Assembly: GCA_973895155.1 (NCBI GenBank)
Contig: OZ316895.1
Span: forward strand, 1,364,001-1,428,000
Reading direction: 5' to 3'
Length of the DNA: 64,000 bases
Source: Marsupella aquatica
Taxonomy: Eukaryota; Marchantiophyta
This document shows positions 37,412-49,751 of this stretch, piece after piece (positions within the stretch are counted from its first letter, which is position 1; the number at the start of each line of letters is the position of its first letter). The notes beneath the pieces were generated by a model that worked only from the letters and a program-made list of their open reading frames with translations, ran no database searches and had not been told where the DNA came from. A program made the translations under genes and the position numbers.

Positions 37412-40400
37412 TCGTCTTTAAGAACTTCACCGCAGGTGGTTTATAGGAACTTGTTATGAGATTAAGATCCGTAAGTAATTCTGTACAGATTGGGGCATGT
37501 TTAACCCATTTTATGATGCAATATGACAGTTTGCTGCAGTAGGTGGGTTTGTAAGGTATTTCCATGAATATTATGGTGGTTGAGAATTGTCTATACGTTT
37601 ATTTGGGGAATTGAAAGCACGTGGTATGGAATTCTAATGAGATGGGCCTATTCGAAGGTTCTCATTTCTGGTGGTTTCATGCATGGTGACGAACATTTGA
37701 AATGTTGATTGGCAAGCGAGGGAAAGAAGACAGAAAACCATGAAAGGATTCCTCTCCTAACAGACCTTTTCCAAACCATCTGGGCTCAAAATGTCGATCC
37801 GGACAATGCCATGGATCTTTTTCTCGAGATTCTATCGGGAGAACGTTTGTACGCCAGCATTCTTCGAGAAGATACCCTATACAGTGAGAACGTTTGCGTA
37901 GGGTACAGTAGGAGGAGCGGCCACAAGTGGACCAACAATTGAGGCAAAACCATGAGAATTGCAAGTCTACTGAAAATGGGAAGTGGACAGACTACTTACA
38001 ACAGGTGAGAATTCGCTTTATGAGTCATTGTTGACTCTTCCATTTAAAAATTTGTTATCGTTAGTCCATTGAGGCACCGACCTCTCTGCTTTTGGGCAAA
38101 AAGAAAACGGCATGGACCCTAATGTTGCCCTTCTGGCTGCCACCATTGCTCTTTCCACCTTAGGTACTCCTGTTCGGGCAGCCCAGAACTTCAGTAGTCA
38201 GTGCAAAGCCTACACTGTCTACTGCCAACGGATTGAGGCAGTGGTGAATCAACAGCCACTACTCACAGCTGCCCCCACCACCACCTCCCGGCTAATTTCC
38301 TGACCACCTGCATCCAAGTTTAGCTGCCTCAACTCCTCTCTTCACTCGCCTGTGCTTTGCTATCGCCTGCCATACAACTACTTTCTACTACCCTGCCAAA
38401 CCTCGAACTCTCTTCCCTCTGCCATACAATACCGTCATCACACGTCAACTACCGTGACACCTTCTTCCACTGCCCGCACTCATCCTGTGAACCGTCTTCC
38501 ACTGCCCTCATTGCATTTGAAATACTGTTGCGACAATTCCTGAGGAAATTGACAATTTCACTTACACTACTCATGACAATGCACATTGCTACTGGACAAT
38601 ACATTGCCAACCTTTGCTTGCAATCGTGCAAACACCAAAGGCGATGCTGATTGTGATTGTGTTGGAAGGCCGAAAATGTACTTTTTTTCAGTGCAAGATT
38701 CTCATGAAAAAGTGAAAGAACATGAATGATGGAAGGATCATTGGCAACATTATAATGTTGAAGAATCAAAACTATGGAGTTCAACTTCGAATTCTTCTCT
38801 AGGTATCTACTTCGATAATATGCGATCCCACAACGAGGGCACGCATTGTCTGCTAACAAAATTACAAAAGACAAGAATGCGACTGTTGAATTTATTTGTC
38901 GGTTCTTCTTGAATGTCAGTTCTCCAGCTAGAAAGGACCCTAAAAAAGGTCTGCAAGCCTTTGGAAACAGTCAGGAGAAACTCTAGCTCATGGTTCTGAT
39001 CTATTGATGCTGCGATTGAGTTAAATACGATGTTGGACAACAGTGCACAATGGTCATGAGGCAAGGGTCAAGCAGTCTGAGTTTTTAGATCAATGGGTGA
39101 AATCAGATCTTTAGATCAATGGGTGATATCAGATGTTGATGATTAATGGTGAGAATGCTCACTTTAAACCAACAGTACTTTATCAGGTGTTCTTTTTGCG
39201 TGTCTGTAATGATGCTTCTATGCTTCCCAGGTGTGTCACCATACTAATTGCATCTAAAGAGTTTTCAGTTATAATTTTGTCATCTCAAGCCTGGTTTTTA
39301 TGTTGTTGCCTATCTTGGGGACCTACTCACTATTAAAAATTGAAGGAAATGGAAATCCCATAACCCTCTGATGAGGCGCCAATCAGATGAAAGAGAAGTG
39401 AGAAAGTGAAGTGGGGAGTCGGAGAGGAACGGAAAAAGGAAATGGGTGTGTGGGTTGGGGGACGGGGACAGGGACAGGGAGGGGAAAAGAATTGTGGGTT
39501 TCAAGTTTAGGTTGGAGGGCAACTTACTAAATTGTTTAATCTTGATATAATTATGGTACCACTTAACCAGCTTCCTATCTAACAAACGTTTCATGGACCT
39601 ACTGTCCCACCAGCAAAGTTTGCATGAACAACATAGGCATTAAACATTTGGTTTCTGCTTTCTTCACCAGCCGTGCAACTTTTGCCTTCTCTTTGCACTC
39701 TCCTCCCCGTCCTTGTGACTTTAAGTCTCCTCCCTACCTACAATTCATGCATTGCTTTCTCTTTCACCTAGCATTTCAGCACTTACACTTTGACCATCTG
39801 TTGACAGAACTTGCCTCAACATTCCTTTTGGGGCGCTCGGCCATGGCCTCCACCCAGCGCGGCTTTGCTAATGGAATACATGTCTCCGATAAATATATGC
39901 AACTTTGTTTGACCTCATGACCTTGCTCACTTTGCGTGCAAAATCATTCTTGCAACAATAGCACGGCAAGTACCACCAACAAAACAATTGTGCAACACAC
40001 AGGCACTCGGCTGGTGCAACTATAGTAGACAATACTTAGCCCTTGGACAGTTACAAGACAAATCCCATAATGCTCTAATATAAGAATAAAACTACCCAAA
40101 GAGTACCAAAGAAAGAAATCCATGTGGAAGTCAGGGATTTATGTCCTTGAACTGCACACGAAGATCCAATTTATTCAGTGTGACATGTCTTGAGGCATCA
40201 TAATTAAATGTGCTGGGGAGCTTAGGGCTCTTTGGGTGGGAGAAGGGGCGGGATAGGCTTCTTGTGGAATCATGATTGAACCCTCCTGGGAAATCTCAAT
40301 TTTGCAGGTTGGCATGACTTACCCCTCCTTACAGATACTTTTAGATAGGATCTCTATCTCTCACACACACTTTCTCATCTCGTACAAATGTTTTTGTTTT

Positions 40401-40758
40401 GTTCTTGTGAAGACTCTGATAGAAGGTTGATCATCTCAGTCCTTTCACTTTGATCAACAATTTCTTTGTCATTCATGCTACTAAGTCCTTAACTTGGCAC
40501 TTGGTAGACAGTAATGTGTATATTGTACAGAGTGTTCCTTTGATACTTTCACTTGTTTTCATTCTCCCCTCTGATTTGGACTCCTGCTTTTTTTCAATTT
40601 TCTTTTTTTGGACTCCTGTCTCATGACTGAGCGCTTTTGTTCATTGGGAGTGTGATATATATTTGATAGTTCCTTGTAGTAAAAATTAGTCTAAAGTATA
40701 ATTTCTTCTGTGGACTCTATGTATGATTCTTCATTGCCTCAAGTATGTCATATCACCA
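37412..40758. other. Intergenic, no recognised gene
   Basis: Holds the 3' UTR of the DUF212 gene, then AT-rich sequence. Short frames at 37709-37942 and 38112-38303 have no recognisable family. It ends at the left target duplication of the Copia stack. Confidence 0.5.
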
Positions 40759-40763
40759 GACAT

Positions 40764-41107
40764 TGTTGAGCATAGACGACATTCGTAACGGCAAGCCCAT
40801 GAACCATCCAACGCACAAGAGTCGACACAGAGAGATACGTGGTTCACCTCCACATGAGGCTACGTCCACGGCAACACATAAGAGTTTTACTGCACTCTAG
40901 GCCGACCGGCCATACCAAGCATCCACAACACAAGCTCTCCCTATCTCTCAACTAGCTCCGTAACAATGAGCCTAAGTTCCACCAGGGTCTGGAATCAGCC
41001 CTGGCTATATGCACACCAGCACTACCGCTAACATTAGCTAAGTCCTAACCCGAGTTAGACTAACTATGGTTAGCTCATGAGTCACAAGACTAGAGCAATA
41101 TCTAACA
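40764..41107 (-). repeat. 3' LTR of the minus-strand Copia element
   Basis: 344 bp, TGTTGAGC to TCTAACA on the plus strand. It is the intact reference for solo LTR copies A to D in this window. On the minus strand it is preceded by the polypurine tract. Confidence 0.93.
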
Positions 41108-43362
41108 AACTCCCCCTTGAATCTTGTCTTGGGGACTGAACTAAATGCTACCATATGGAATCCTCAGCGGGAAGTTCTAGACAATCACCAAACCAGGTCT
41201 CCCCCTAAAAACCACAAGGGTTAACTAAGGGTTAACTAGAACTAAGCCGTAGCCTAACAGGAATGAGTAATCCATTTACAAATAGTCACACATTGTTAAA
41301 TAACTCTACTTGCACTACAACTGCAAAACCTGCAAAGTAGCACGGTGTCTTGAGAAACTCTCCAAAGGAATCACTTTGGTAAAGGCATCGGCAGGATTGA
41401 GCTTTCCATCAATCTTGACTAGCTCAAAAGTTTTATCAGACACTGCTTGCCTGATAAAATGGTACCTGATATCAATGTGCTTCACCCTGCTATCCATCAC
41501 CTGGTTAGCAGCCAAGTGAAGAGCACTTTGACTATCACAGTTTAGAGTCATTTTGCCATGCTCTAAACCCATCTCCGCGATCAACTTATCCAACCAAATT
41601 GCTTCCTTTGCTGCTTCTGCTGCTGCAACATACTCTGCTTCTGTAGTAGACTAAGATATACACTTCTGCAAGGTAGATTTCCAACTGATACATCCTCCTC
41701 CAAGAGTGTATACAAACCCAGTTGTAGACCTCCTTGTATCCAGACAGCCTCCATAGTCAGAATCTACATAGCCAACCAACGTTCTATCTGATCTGTTATC
41801 AAATAGTAATCCATAGTCCTTTGTTCCCCTCACATACCTGAGAATCCATTTCACAGCTTCCCAATGTACCTTCCCTGGATTTGACATGAATCTGCTAACC
41901 TTGCCCATCGCTAGGGCCAAGTCAGGCCTAGTACAGGTCATCAAATACATCAGACTGCCTACTGCCTTCTCATAAGGAATCTTAGCCATCAGACCTTTCT
42001 CCACAGCATCCGTAGGAGAGAAAGCCGATGATAACTTGAAATGTGAAGCTAAAGGAATACTCACTGGCTTATAGTTCTCCATGTTGAATCGTGCAAGTAC
42101 TTTCCTCGCATACTGGCCTTGACTCAAGCACAACTGTCCAGTCTCAGAGTTCCTAAAAATCTCCATCCCTAAGATCCTCTTGGCCTTACCAAGATCTTTC
42201 ATCCTGAATTCAACACTCAATTTCGCCTTGAGACTGTCAATCTCAGATTGATCTTTAGCCACAATCAGCATGTCATCCACATAGATCACAGAATGATGAA
42301 ACCAAATACATCATTCTTGACTGATTTCGTATACACACAAGGATCATACACCATCCTTGTAAAACCTTGAGCAAACATGAAATCATCAAACCGCTTGTTC
42401 TACTGTCTGGGAGACTGCTTCAATCCATACAAGGACTTGAGCACTCTGCAAACTAAGTTCTCTTGGCCCTTCTTCATAAAGCCTAACAGTGGCTGTCTCA
42501 TGAAGATCAACTCTTCCAAGTTGCCATAGAGAAAAGCAGTAACAACATCCATTTGATCCATCACCAGACCAAAAAACACAACAAGCTGACACAAGATCCG
42601 AATTGTGGAATACTTAGCTACCGGTGAAAAGACCTCATTGTAATCCACTTCTTTCTCCTGAGTGAATCCCTTGGCAACAAGCCTTGCCTTGTAGATCTTG
42701 TCTCCACCCTCTGAAGGACTATCCTTCAACTTGTAAATCCACTTGCTGTCCACCACTTGCTGACCTCTTGGAAGCTCCACCAGCTCCCATGTCTTGTTGT
42801 CACTCAAAGATTGCAACTCCCTCTGCATTGCTGCATTCCACTCATGCTTCTGCTCTGAAGCACAAGCCTCACTATACGATGAAGGCTCTCCTTCTTCCAA
42901 GATCAAAGCCATATCATCTTCATCAGGTGCAATGTCAATATCATCTAGCTTAGATGAGTCTGCCCATTGACCATACCTGGTAGGAGCTCTAGTAGAACGA
43001 ATGGAAGTTCTTCTAGTAGATGACTCAGACTGATCTGTTGCAGCTGTTGGTTGAATTTGAGGTACCCTAGCAACAATTTGCTCCTCTTGTTCCATCACAA
43101 GAACCAACTCCAAGCCCGGAGCTTCTCCATCTCTCCTGTCATGAACTGCATCATGACTAATCTCCCCCTCAACCCGGTCCGGGATGGGAGATTTCCCCTT
43201 ATCAGTATGGGAGTCCTGAGAACTCTCCCCCTCCTTTGATGATCTGGATTCATTAAAGGACACATCTCTACTGACAATTAGTTTACAGGTTATTGGATCC
43301 CATAACCTATAACCCTTCACACCTTTTTGATAGCCAAGGAAAATATTAGGAATTGGCTCAAT

Positions 43363-43657
43363 TGTTAGGAATTGACTCTAGTTCCCGACATAGTTAGCTT
43401 GGCCTTACTAGGGTTAGTTTTAACCCTAGATTACATTAGGATAAGATCCGCTTAGTTTAGGCCCACTCATCTTGGCCCCCTTGGGGGGTATAGGCTGGAG
43501 GGAGAGCACTCTCTCCCTCATTCTTCACATGTACTCTCATTTGCTATGGAGCCTTCAGGAGTTTCTCCACTCGGGGTGTCTCGTCGGTGTAGCGTCTGAT
43601 TGAGTGTCTCTCATATTTCCGCATTCCTATCTAGTCCGGAGCCGACGGTTTCTTACA
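43363..43657 (+). repeat. 5' LTR of the young Copia element
   Basis: TGTTAGGAATTG to CGGTTTCTTACA, 295 bp. Preceded by a 19-bp partial copy of its own start. Confidence 0.94.
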
Positions 43658-45372
43658 AGTGGTATCAGAGCCTCGCGTTCGTGGTTCGGTGGCCTGGGCA
43701 GTGGTGAGAGCGTTTCATTGTATTGGATCGTGGTGGAAGATTGAATCGTCGTCGATGATTGCATGATTGTTTCACTGGTCGTTTCGCGTTGAAGGTTTCA
43801 TGCTTGAATACGGTGACGGTTTCCCGATTGAAACTTCAGCTTGGAGTGTCGGATGTGTCTCTGTTGTTTGAAGTACTGTCAAGAGGACAGTCTAGCGATC
43901 TCTTATGCGCGTCGGCGGGCACAACGTTTTGGTGAAGGTTTCAGTGCTTTTCATCATTGGTGTGCCGAGTAATCTTGTATATTGAGGTTGTTGTTTAGAG
44001 CTTTATGCTCTTGGTTATGGCTTATGTAAGGTTCGTCTCTCTCTCGTGTGGGGCCGAAGGAGTCTCTTTCTCTTCGTGAAAAGTCGTGAATTGTGGGGCC
44101 AATGTTGCATTATTTTTGCAAATTTTAGTTCATCCTTAAGTCGCCGTATCGCAACGTTATACGGCGTTGCGGACAGGCTTGAGTCCAGCCGGTGTATTAT
44201 CTTCGGGCACGAGGCCATATGTTCCCCGTTGGCATTGAGGGAGAGCCCGAGGTCTAAGAAGGTACATCTGTACCTGCAGGTACAGTACTTGAAAGTATTG
44301 TATTGAGTGGGGAGGGGGAGTTCGTAGCTCCCTCCTCTCAAGAGCTCTTGAAGAGGGCACGAGGCCCTGTGCAGGTACGACTGTACTTGCTGGTACAATT
44401 TTATTTTCTTTTAAGTGTGGGAAAGGGAAATTCGTATCTCCCTTCTCTCAGGAGCTTTAATGGGGCCCATTGCACTATGCTGAAAGAGCGAAGGGGAGGG
44501 GAGAGAGTCTCCTCCTTTGAGGAGACTTAATAAACGGGGGCTCAAAGCCCTATGGAGGTGTGCAGGAGCCAGGAGGTGCATTAAGCTCCCTTTTTTCAGG
44601 AGCTAGGAGGGGAGTTAATGGTCCCTCTTTCCAGGAGCTTTGAAGGAGGGCTCGAAGCCCTATGATCAAGCCAGGAGGGCTCGAGTGAATTTTGAGGGGT
44701 ACAAGGGGGGCATTAACGGCCCCTGTACCTGGTGCACAGCAGGACGGAGGGCTAGAGTGGAGGGTCGACGCGCGACCCTATGCGCGGGAGGGCAAGGCAC
44801 GGAAAAGTTTTTTTAAAGAATTTTTTGAGGTCAGTAGGGACGAATGCTCGTCCCTAGTCTTCATTTTTTTTCTTTGTTCTTTTCTTTTTCTCTCCGCGAT
44901 TACTCTTACTTCCCAGGTGGACAGGTGTTGGCTCCACATTTCTTCTGCTGTAAATTTCGACTGTACTTTGATTCCCTCCGAAAGATACTTTTCCAGAGAG
45001 CTGAATTTTGGCCGAAATTTCGAATTCGGCGGTTGTCGAGGCAGAATTTTTTCGCACTGCTTTGCAAGGGGATACTCAAGGGAGTTGAGCACCGGCCTGT
45101 GAAATCGATTTGCATTTAACTATTGCAAAAAAATTTCGGGACCTAAGATACCCGACGGGGGTCAAAACGGCCATTTTGACCCCCCTCCGGTCCGGGTTGA
45201 ATAAGTTTTTGCTGGAGAAGTTTTTTGCCAAATCATTTTTAGATCTTGGTAGTGTACCTTGCAGGCTACGCGGCAGTGCATTCCATTTCCACTTTCACCA
45301 ACTTTCATTTGTTGGTGACTTTTTGGGTGGAGGTATTTTGGTTGTGTTTCCCGTGTGTTTGTGGCAGCATCA
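43658..45372 (+). other. Untranslated leader of the young Copia element
   Basis: A 1.7-kb leader between PBS and gag. It contains degenerate repeats of GGAGCTTTAATGG, CAGGAGCTTTGAAGGAG and CTCGAAGCCCTATG-like sequence (about 44330-44680) and a self-complementary segment around 45164-45186 (GGTCAAAACGGCCATTTTGA). Short frames in it are not supported as genes. Confidence 0.7.
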
Positions 45373-48300
45373 ATGACTTCAAGAAAGCTTGCGGCGCCGA
45401 AGTTTGAGGTGGAGAAGTTTGACGGGAAGGTCAGCTTCAGCCTCTGGACTCGGAAGGTGACCAATGTGTTGATCCAGCAGGGTCTTGAGAAGACCCTCAC
45501 TGGAGTGAAACCCTCGAATCTAACAGATGAGGAGTGGGAGGACATGTCGGTGCAGGCGTGTAGCACAATTGAGTTGTTCTTGGCAAACAACATTCTCAAG
45601 AACGTGTTGGGGATGGATCGGAATGCCAAGAAAATCTGGGATATGCTTACTCAGCTATACCAGAGTACTTCGTTGACTACTCGCATTTATCACTTGGAGC
45701 GGCTATTCAGGTTGAAGTTGAAGGATGGTGGCAACATGCGTGATCACCTCAGTCTCTTTGATGAGATTGTGCACGAGGTGGCCACGGCGGGAGACAAGTT
45801 GACCGATGAGTATCTTGCGATGCATTTGTTGATGTCGCTTCCTCAGAGCTATTCGACGTTGGTGACAGTCATCACACATGACAAGTCTACGTTGAAGCTG
45901 GATGAGGTAAAGGCTACCATTCTTGCAGAATGGGGCAAGCGACAACTTTCTGGCCGTGACAATGAGTCTGCTACCTTAGTGGTTAGAGGCAGATCGACGG
46001 AGCGTACTACGGATCAGTCTAGATCTAAATCACATAGTAGATCTAAATCTAAGTCCCGTAGTAAGAAAGTGCAGTGTTGGCATTGCCATGAGAAGGGCCA
46101 CACCAAGTGGAATTGTCCTTCTCTGTCGAAGCAGAAGCGTCCTGCTTCCAATGGTGCGTCCTCATCGTCGGCTGGTATTGTGATTGCTGATAATGAGGAT
46201 GCTGCTGAAGTGCTATGTATTGGTGCTGTGAATTCTGTGTATGACAATAAATGGATGTTGGATTCGGGTTCCTCTTATCACGTGTGTCCAACGCAATCGT
46301 ATTTCTCCACTTACCAACCTTGTACCGATACTGTGGAAATCGGAAATGGAGTCCGATGTGCGATTGTTGGCATGGGGACTATCAAATTCCGGATGTTTGA
46401 TGGTGTTGTGCGAGCACTGACGGGAGTCAGACACATACTAGACATCTCTAAGAATTTGATTTCTCTTGGTGCTTTGGAAGCTGGTGGATCTCATTTCACT
46501 GCACGTGATGGTGCGCTCTTTGTCATCAAAGATGATGTATCTTTGATTAAGGCGCTACGGCAGAATAATTTGTACATCTTGGAAGGAGATGTCATTGCTC
46601 CTAGAGTGGAGCATGTGGATTCTATGGTGGAACGTTCGGATGCAGCGGCAACATCTGCTGTAGAGTCATCTACGGCTGCTTCAATTGAAGCACCCTCGAC
46701 ATCTGGTCGCACACAAGCCATAGATTTGTGGCATGCACGGTTGGGGCACTTGAGTGGTAAAGGATTGGCAGCCTTGGCAAACAGAGATTTGTTGCAAGGC
46801 GCTCAATCTGATAAACTCTCTTTTTGTGAAGATTGCATCTTCGGCAAGCAGAGGAGAGTGAGTTTCAGTTCTAGTTCATACCATTCTCATGAAATTCTTG
46901 AGTATGTACATTCGGATATTTGGGGTCCAGTGCCGGAGCCGTCGTTGGGTGGAGCCAGATATTTTGTGACGTTTGTAGATGATTACTCTCGAATGTGTTG
47001 GTTGTACTACATGAAGGAGAAGTCTCAAGTCTTTGAGATTTTCAAGGAGTGGAAAGCCATGGTAGAGCTACAAACTGGGAAGGAGTTGAAGTGTGTTCGG
47101 TTCGATAACGGTGGCGAGTATAAGTCCAATGAGTTTGATCAATTTGGTCGGGACCTTGGCCTCAAGCGTCATTACACTGTACCGGAGACCCCGCAGCAGA
47201 ATGGAGTTGCAGAACGGTTGAATCGGACATTACTAGAGAAATCACACAACATGCTATGTAAGTCCAAGTTGCCCAACAACTTTTGGGCTGAAGCTGTCAA
47301 CCAAGCTGCATACGTCTACAATCTGTCACCGCATAGTAGTAAGTTGATGCAGACTCCATATGAGTTGTGGTATAAGAGACCTGCTGATTACTCTAGACTC
47401 CGAGTTTTTGGTTGTGCTGCCTATGTTCACATTGAGCAGACACACAGGTCTAAGTTGGATCCCAAGTCTAAGAAATGTATTTTTCTAGGCTTTAGTCCTG
47501 GGCAGAAGGGCTATAAATTGTGGGATCCTGTCGATTGCAAGGCAGTTGTGAGCAAAAATGTTGTTTTTGACGAAGAATGGTTGTCAAGACCCCGGGATAT
47601 TCAAGAGGAACAGGTGGAGGAACCCACTACGATGGAGCTTGGTGGCGATGAGGAAGCTGCTGGTCCCTCTGGAAGAGGTGCAATTCCTCAACCAAGGCGC
47701 TCCACCAGGGCCAATTTTGGCCAACCCCCTGATAGATTTGGTTTTGCAGATCCTCGTGTTCACGTTGTTGAGCATGACGATGATCCCGGTGTTATTTTGC
47801 TTACTGAAGATGGAGACCCCTCTAGCTATGAAGAAGCTATGGCCTCTCCAGAGAAGGATAAGTGGATGGAGGCGATGTTGAAGGAGATGAATTCTTTGAA
47901 GAAGAATTCAACTTGGCGCTTAACTGACATGCCTCGCGAGAAAACACTGGTTCCGTGTAGATGGTTGTACAAGAAGAAGCAGGATGGCACTTACAAGGCT
48001 CGCCTTGTGGCCAAAGGGTACACCCAGAAGGAGGGCTTGGACTACACGGAAATTTTCTCACCAGTTGTCAAACTCACTACTATCCGTGTTTTACTTGCGA
48101 TTGTGGCATTCTATGATCTTGAGTTAGATCAGATGGATGTAATTACTGCTTTCCTGCATGGATTGCTTGATGTGGAGATTTATATGACTCAGCCTCCAGG
48201 TTTTATTGATGAAAAGACCAGACACTTGGTGTGTAAGCTCTTGCGCTCGTTATACGGATTGAAGCAGAGTCCCAGACAGTGGAATAAGCGTTTTGATTCC

Positions 48301-49389
48301 TTCATGTTATCTCAGGGGTTCACACGAAGTGAACATGATTGTTGTATTTACATGAAGGAGGTGGAGAATTACTCACGCTTTGGTTACATTGTGCTGGCAT
48401 TGTACGTGGATGACATGTTGATCCTGGCTGAGAATAAGTCTGATGTTGCCCATCTGAAAGCAATGCTGAGTAAGGAGTTTTCAATGAAGGACTTGGGTCA
48501 GGCCAAGAAGATACTAGGGATGGAGATTCATCGTGACAGGGAGCAAAGGCAATTATGGTTGTCTCAGAGGCAGTATTTGGAGAAGGTACTTGCCAAGTAT
48601 GGAATGGAGAATGCAAAACCAGTTGGTACTCCATTGGCCTCCCACTTTAAACTCTCAAAGAATGATTGCCCTTCTAGTGAGAGTGATAGACTGGCGATGA
48701 AACATATTCCCTATGATAGTGTTGTGGGTAGTTTGATGTATGCAATGACATGCACTAGACCTTACATTGCCCACGCTGTTAGCATTTTGAGCAGATTTAT
48801 GGCAAATCCTGGTAAGCTTCACTGGGAAGCAGTGAAGTGGGTTTTGCGGTATTTGAAAGGTACCTTAGATTGTGGGATCTTATTTGACGGTAAAGCAGAC
48901 TCTACATTAGAGTTGGAAGGTTTTGTAGATTCAGATTATGCTGGTAACTTGGATAACAGAAAGTCTACTACAGGCTATGTGTTTATGCTGGGTGGAGGTT
49001 GTATCAGCTGAAAGTCGGCAACTCAATCTTGTGTTGCGTTGTCTACTACTGAGGCTGAGTACATGGCTGCATGTGAGGCAACCAAGGAGCTGATCTGGCT
49101 ACGGAGATTGGTGAGTGATCTGGGTCTTTCACCTGAAAGACCGGTGCTGCTGTGCGACAGTCAAAGTGCTTTGCATCTGGCTAAGAACCCCGTGTTCCAT
49201 GCCAGGACAAAGCACATTGACATTCGTTATCACTTCATCCGTGAGGTGATTGAGACAAAGCAGATGTTTCTGGAGAAGGTGGCTTCAGAGGAGAATGCGG
49301 CAGACATGCTTACCAAAGTTTTACCTACCAATAGCTTTAGTCATTGTGTGGATATTATTAATGTTAGGGCCAAACCAGTGACTATGTAA
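45373..49389 (+). pseudogene. Copia gag-pol polyprotein, one nonsense codon
   Basis: The ATG at 45373 (MTSRKLAAPKFEVEKF) is preferred to the upstream GTG. Domains by residue: gag about 5-190; CCHC knuckle CWHCHEKGHTKWNC about 235; protease WMLDSGSSYHVC at about 297; GAG-pre-integrase LWHARLGHL at about 452; integrase D, D and E in HSDIWGP (514), RFDNGGEY (576) and NGVAERLN (611); reverse transcriptase from CRWLYKKK (861) with YVDDML (1010); RNase H FVDSDYAGNLDNRKS (1183) and DSQSALHLAKNP. The only lesion I see is TGA at 49009-49011, codon 1213, in RNase H, at a conserved SWKS tryptophan (TGG to TGA). The frame then continues to 49389. Gag, protease, integrase and RT are otherwise intact, so it decayed very recently. 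Confidence 0.93.
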
Positions 49390-49456
49390 ATATGTTACTT
49401 AGTTACATATTGTATATCACCTGACTCATTGTGTGAACTTGAGTCAAGGTGGAGAT

Positions 49457-49751
49457 TGTTAGGAATTGACTCTAGTTCCCGACATAGTTAGCTTGGCCTT
49501 ACTAGGGTTAGTTTTAACCCTAGATTACATTAGGATAAGATCCGCTTAGTTTAGGCCCACTCATCTTGGCCCCCTTGGGGGGTATAGGCTGGAGGGAGAG
49601 CACTCTCTCCCTCATTCTTCACATGTACTCTCATTTGCTATGGAGCCTTCAGGAGTTTCTCCACTCGGTGTGTCTCGTCGGTGTAGCGTCTGATTGAGTG
49701 TCTCTCATGTTTCCGCATTGCTGTCTAGTCCGGAGCCGACGGTTTCTTACA
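49457..49751 (+). repeat. 3' LTR of the young Copia element
   Basis: 295 bp, four differences from the 5' LTR (near positions 210, 250 and 263-265 of the LTR). This is about 1.4 percent divergence, which indicates a recent insertion. Confidence 0.94.

Larger units (their letters stand above)
43344..49751 (+). mobile_element. Young full-length Copia retrotransposon nested in the older one
   Basis: Two 295-bp LTRs (43363-43657 and 49457-49751) differ at only 4 positions by eye. PBS TGGTATCAGAGC at 43660-43671; polypurine-like AAGGTGGAGAT just before the 3' LTR. The target duplication GAAAA is found at 43339-43343 and 49752-49756. It interrupts the older integrase/RT region between KKCIF and LGYQK, and removing it restores that frame. 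The left end carries an extra 19 bp (43344-43362) resembling the LTR start. Confidence 0.95.

Noticed and set aside
45162-45629. Minus-strand ORF over the start of the young Copia gag, and similar antisense frames over both 4.67-kb copies
   Set aside because: Shadows of the sense coding frames, with no independent signature.
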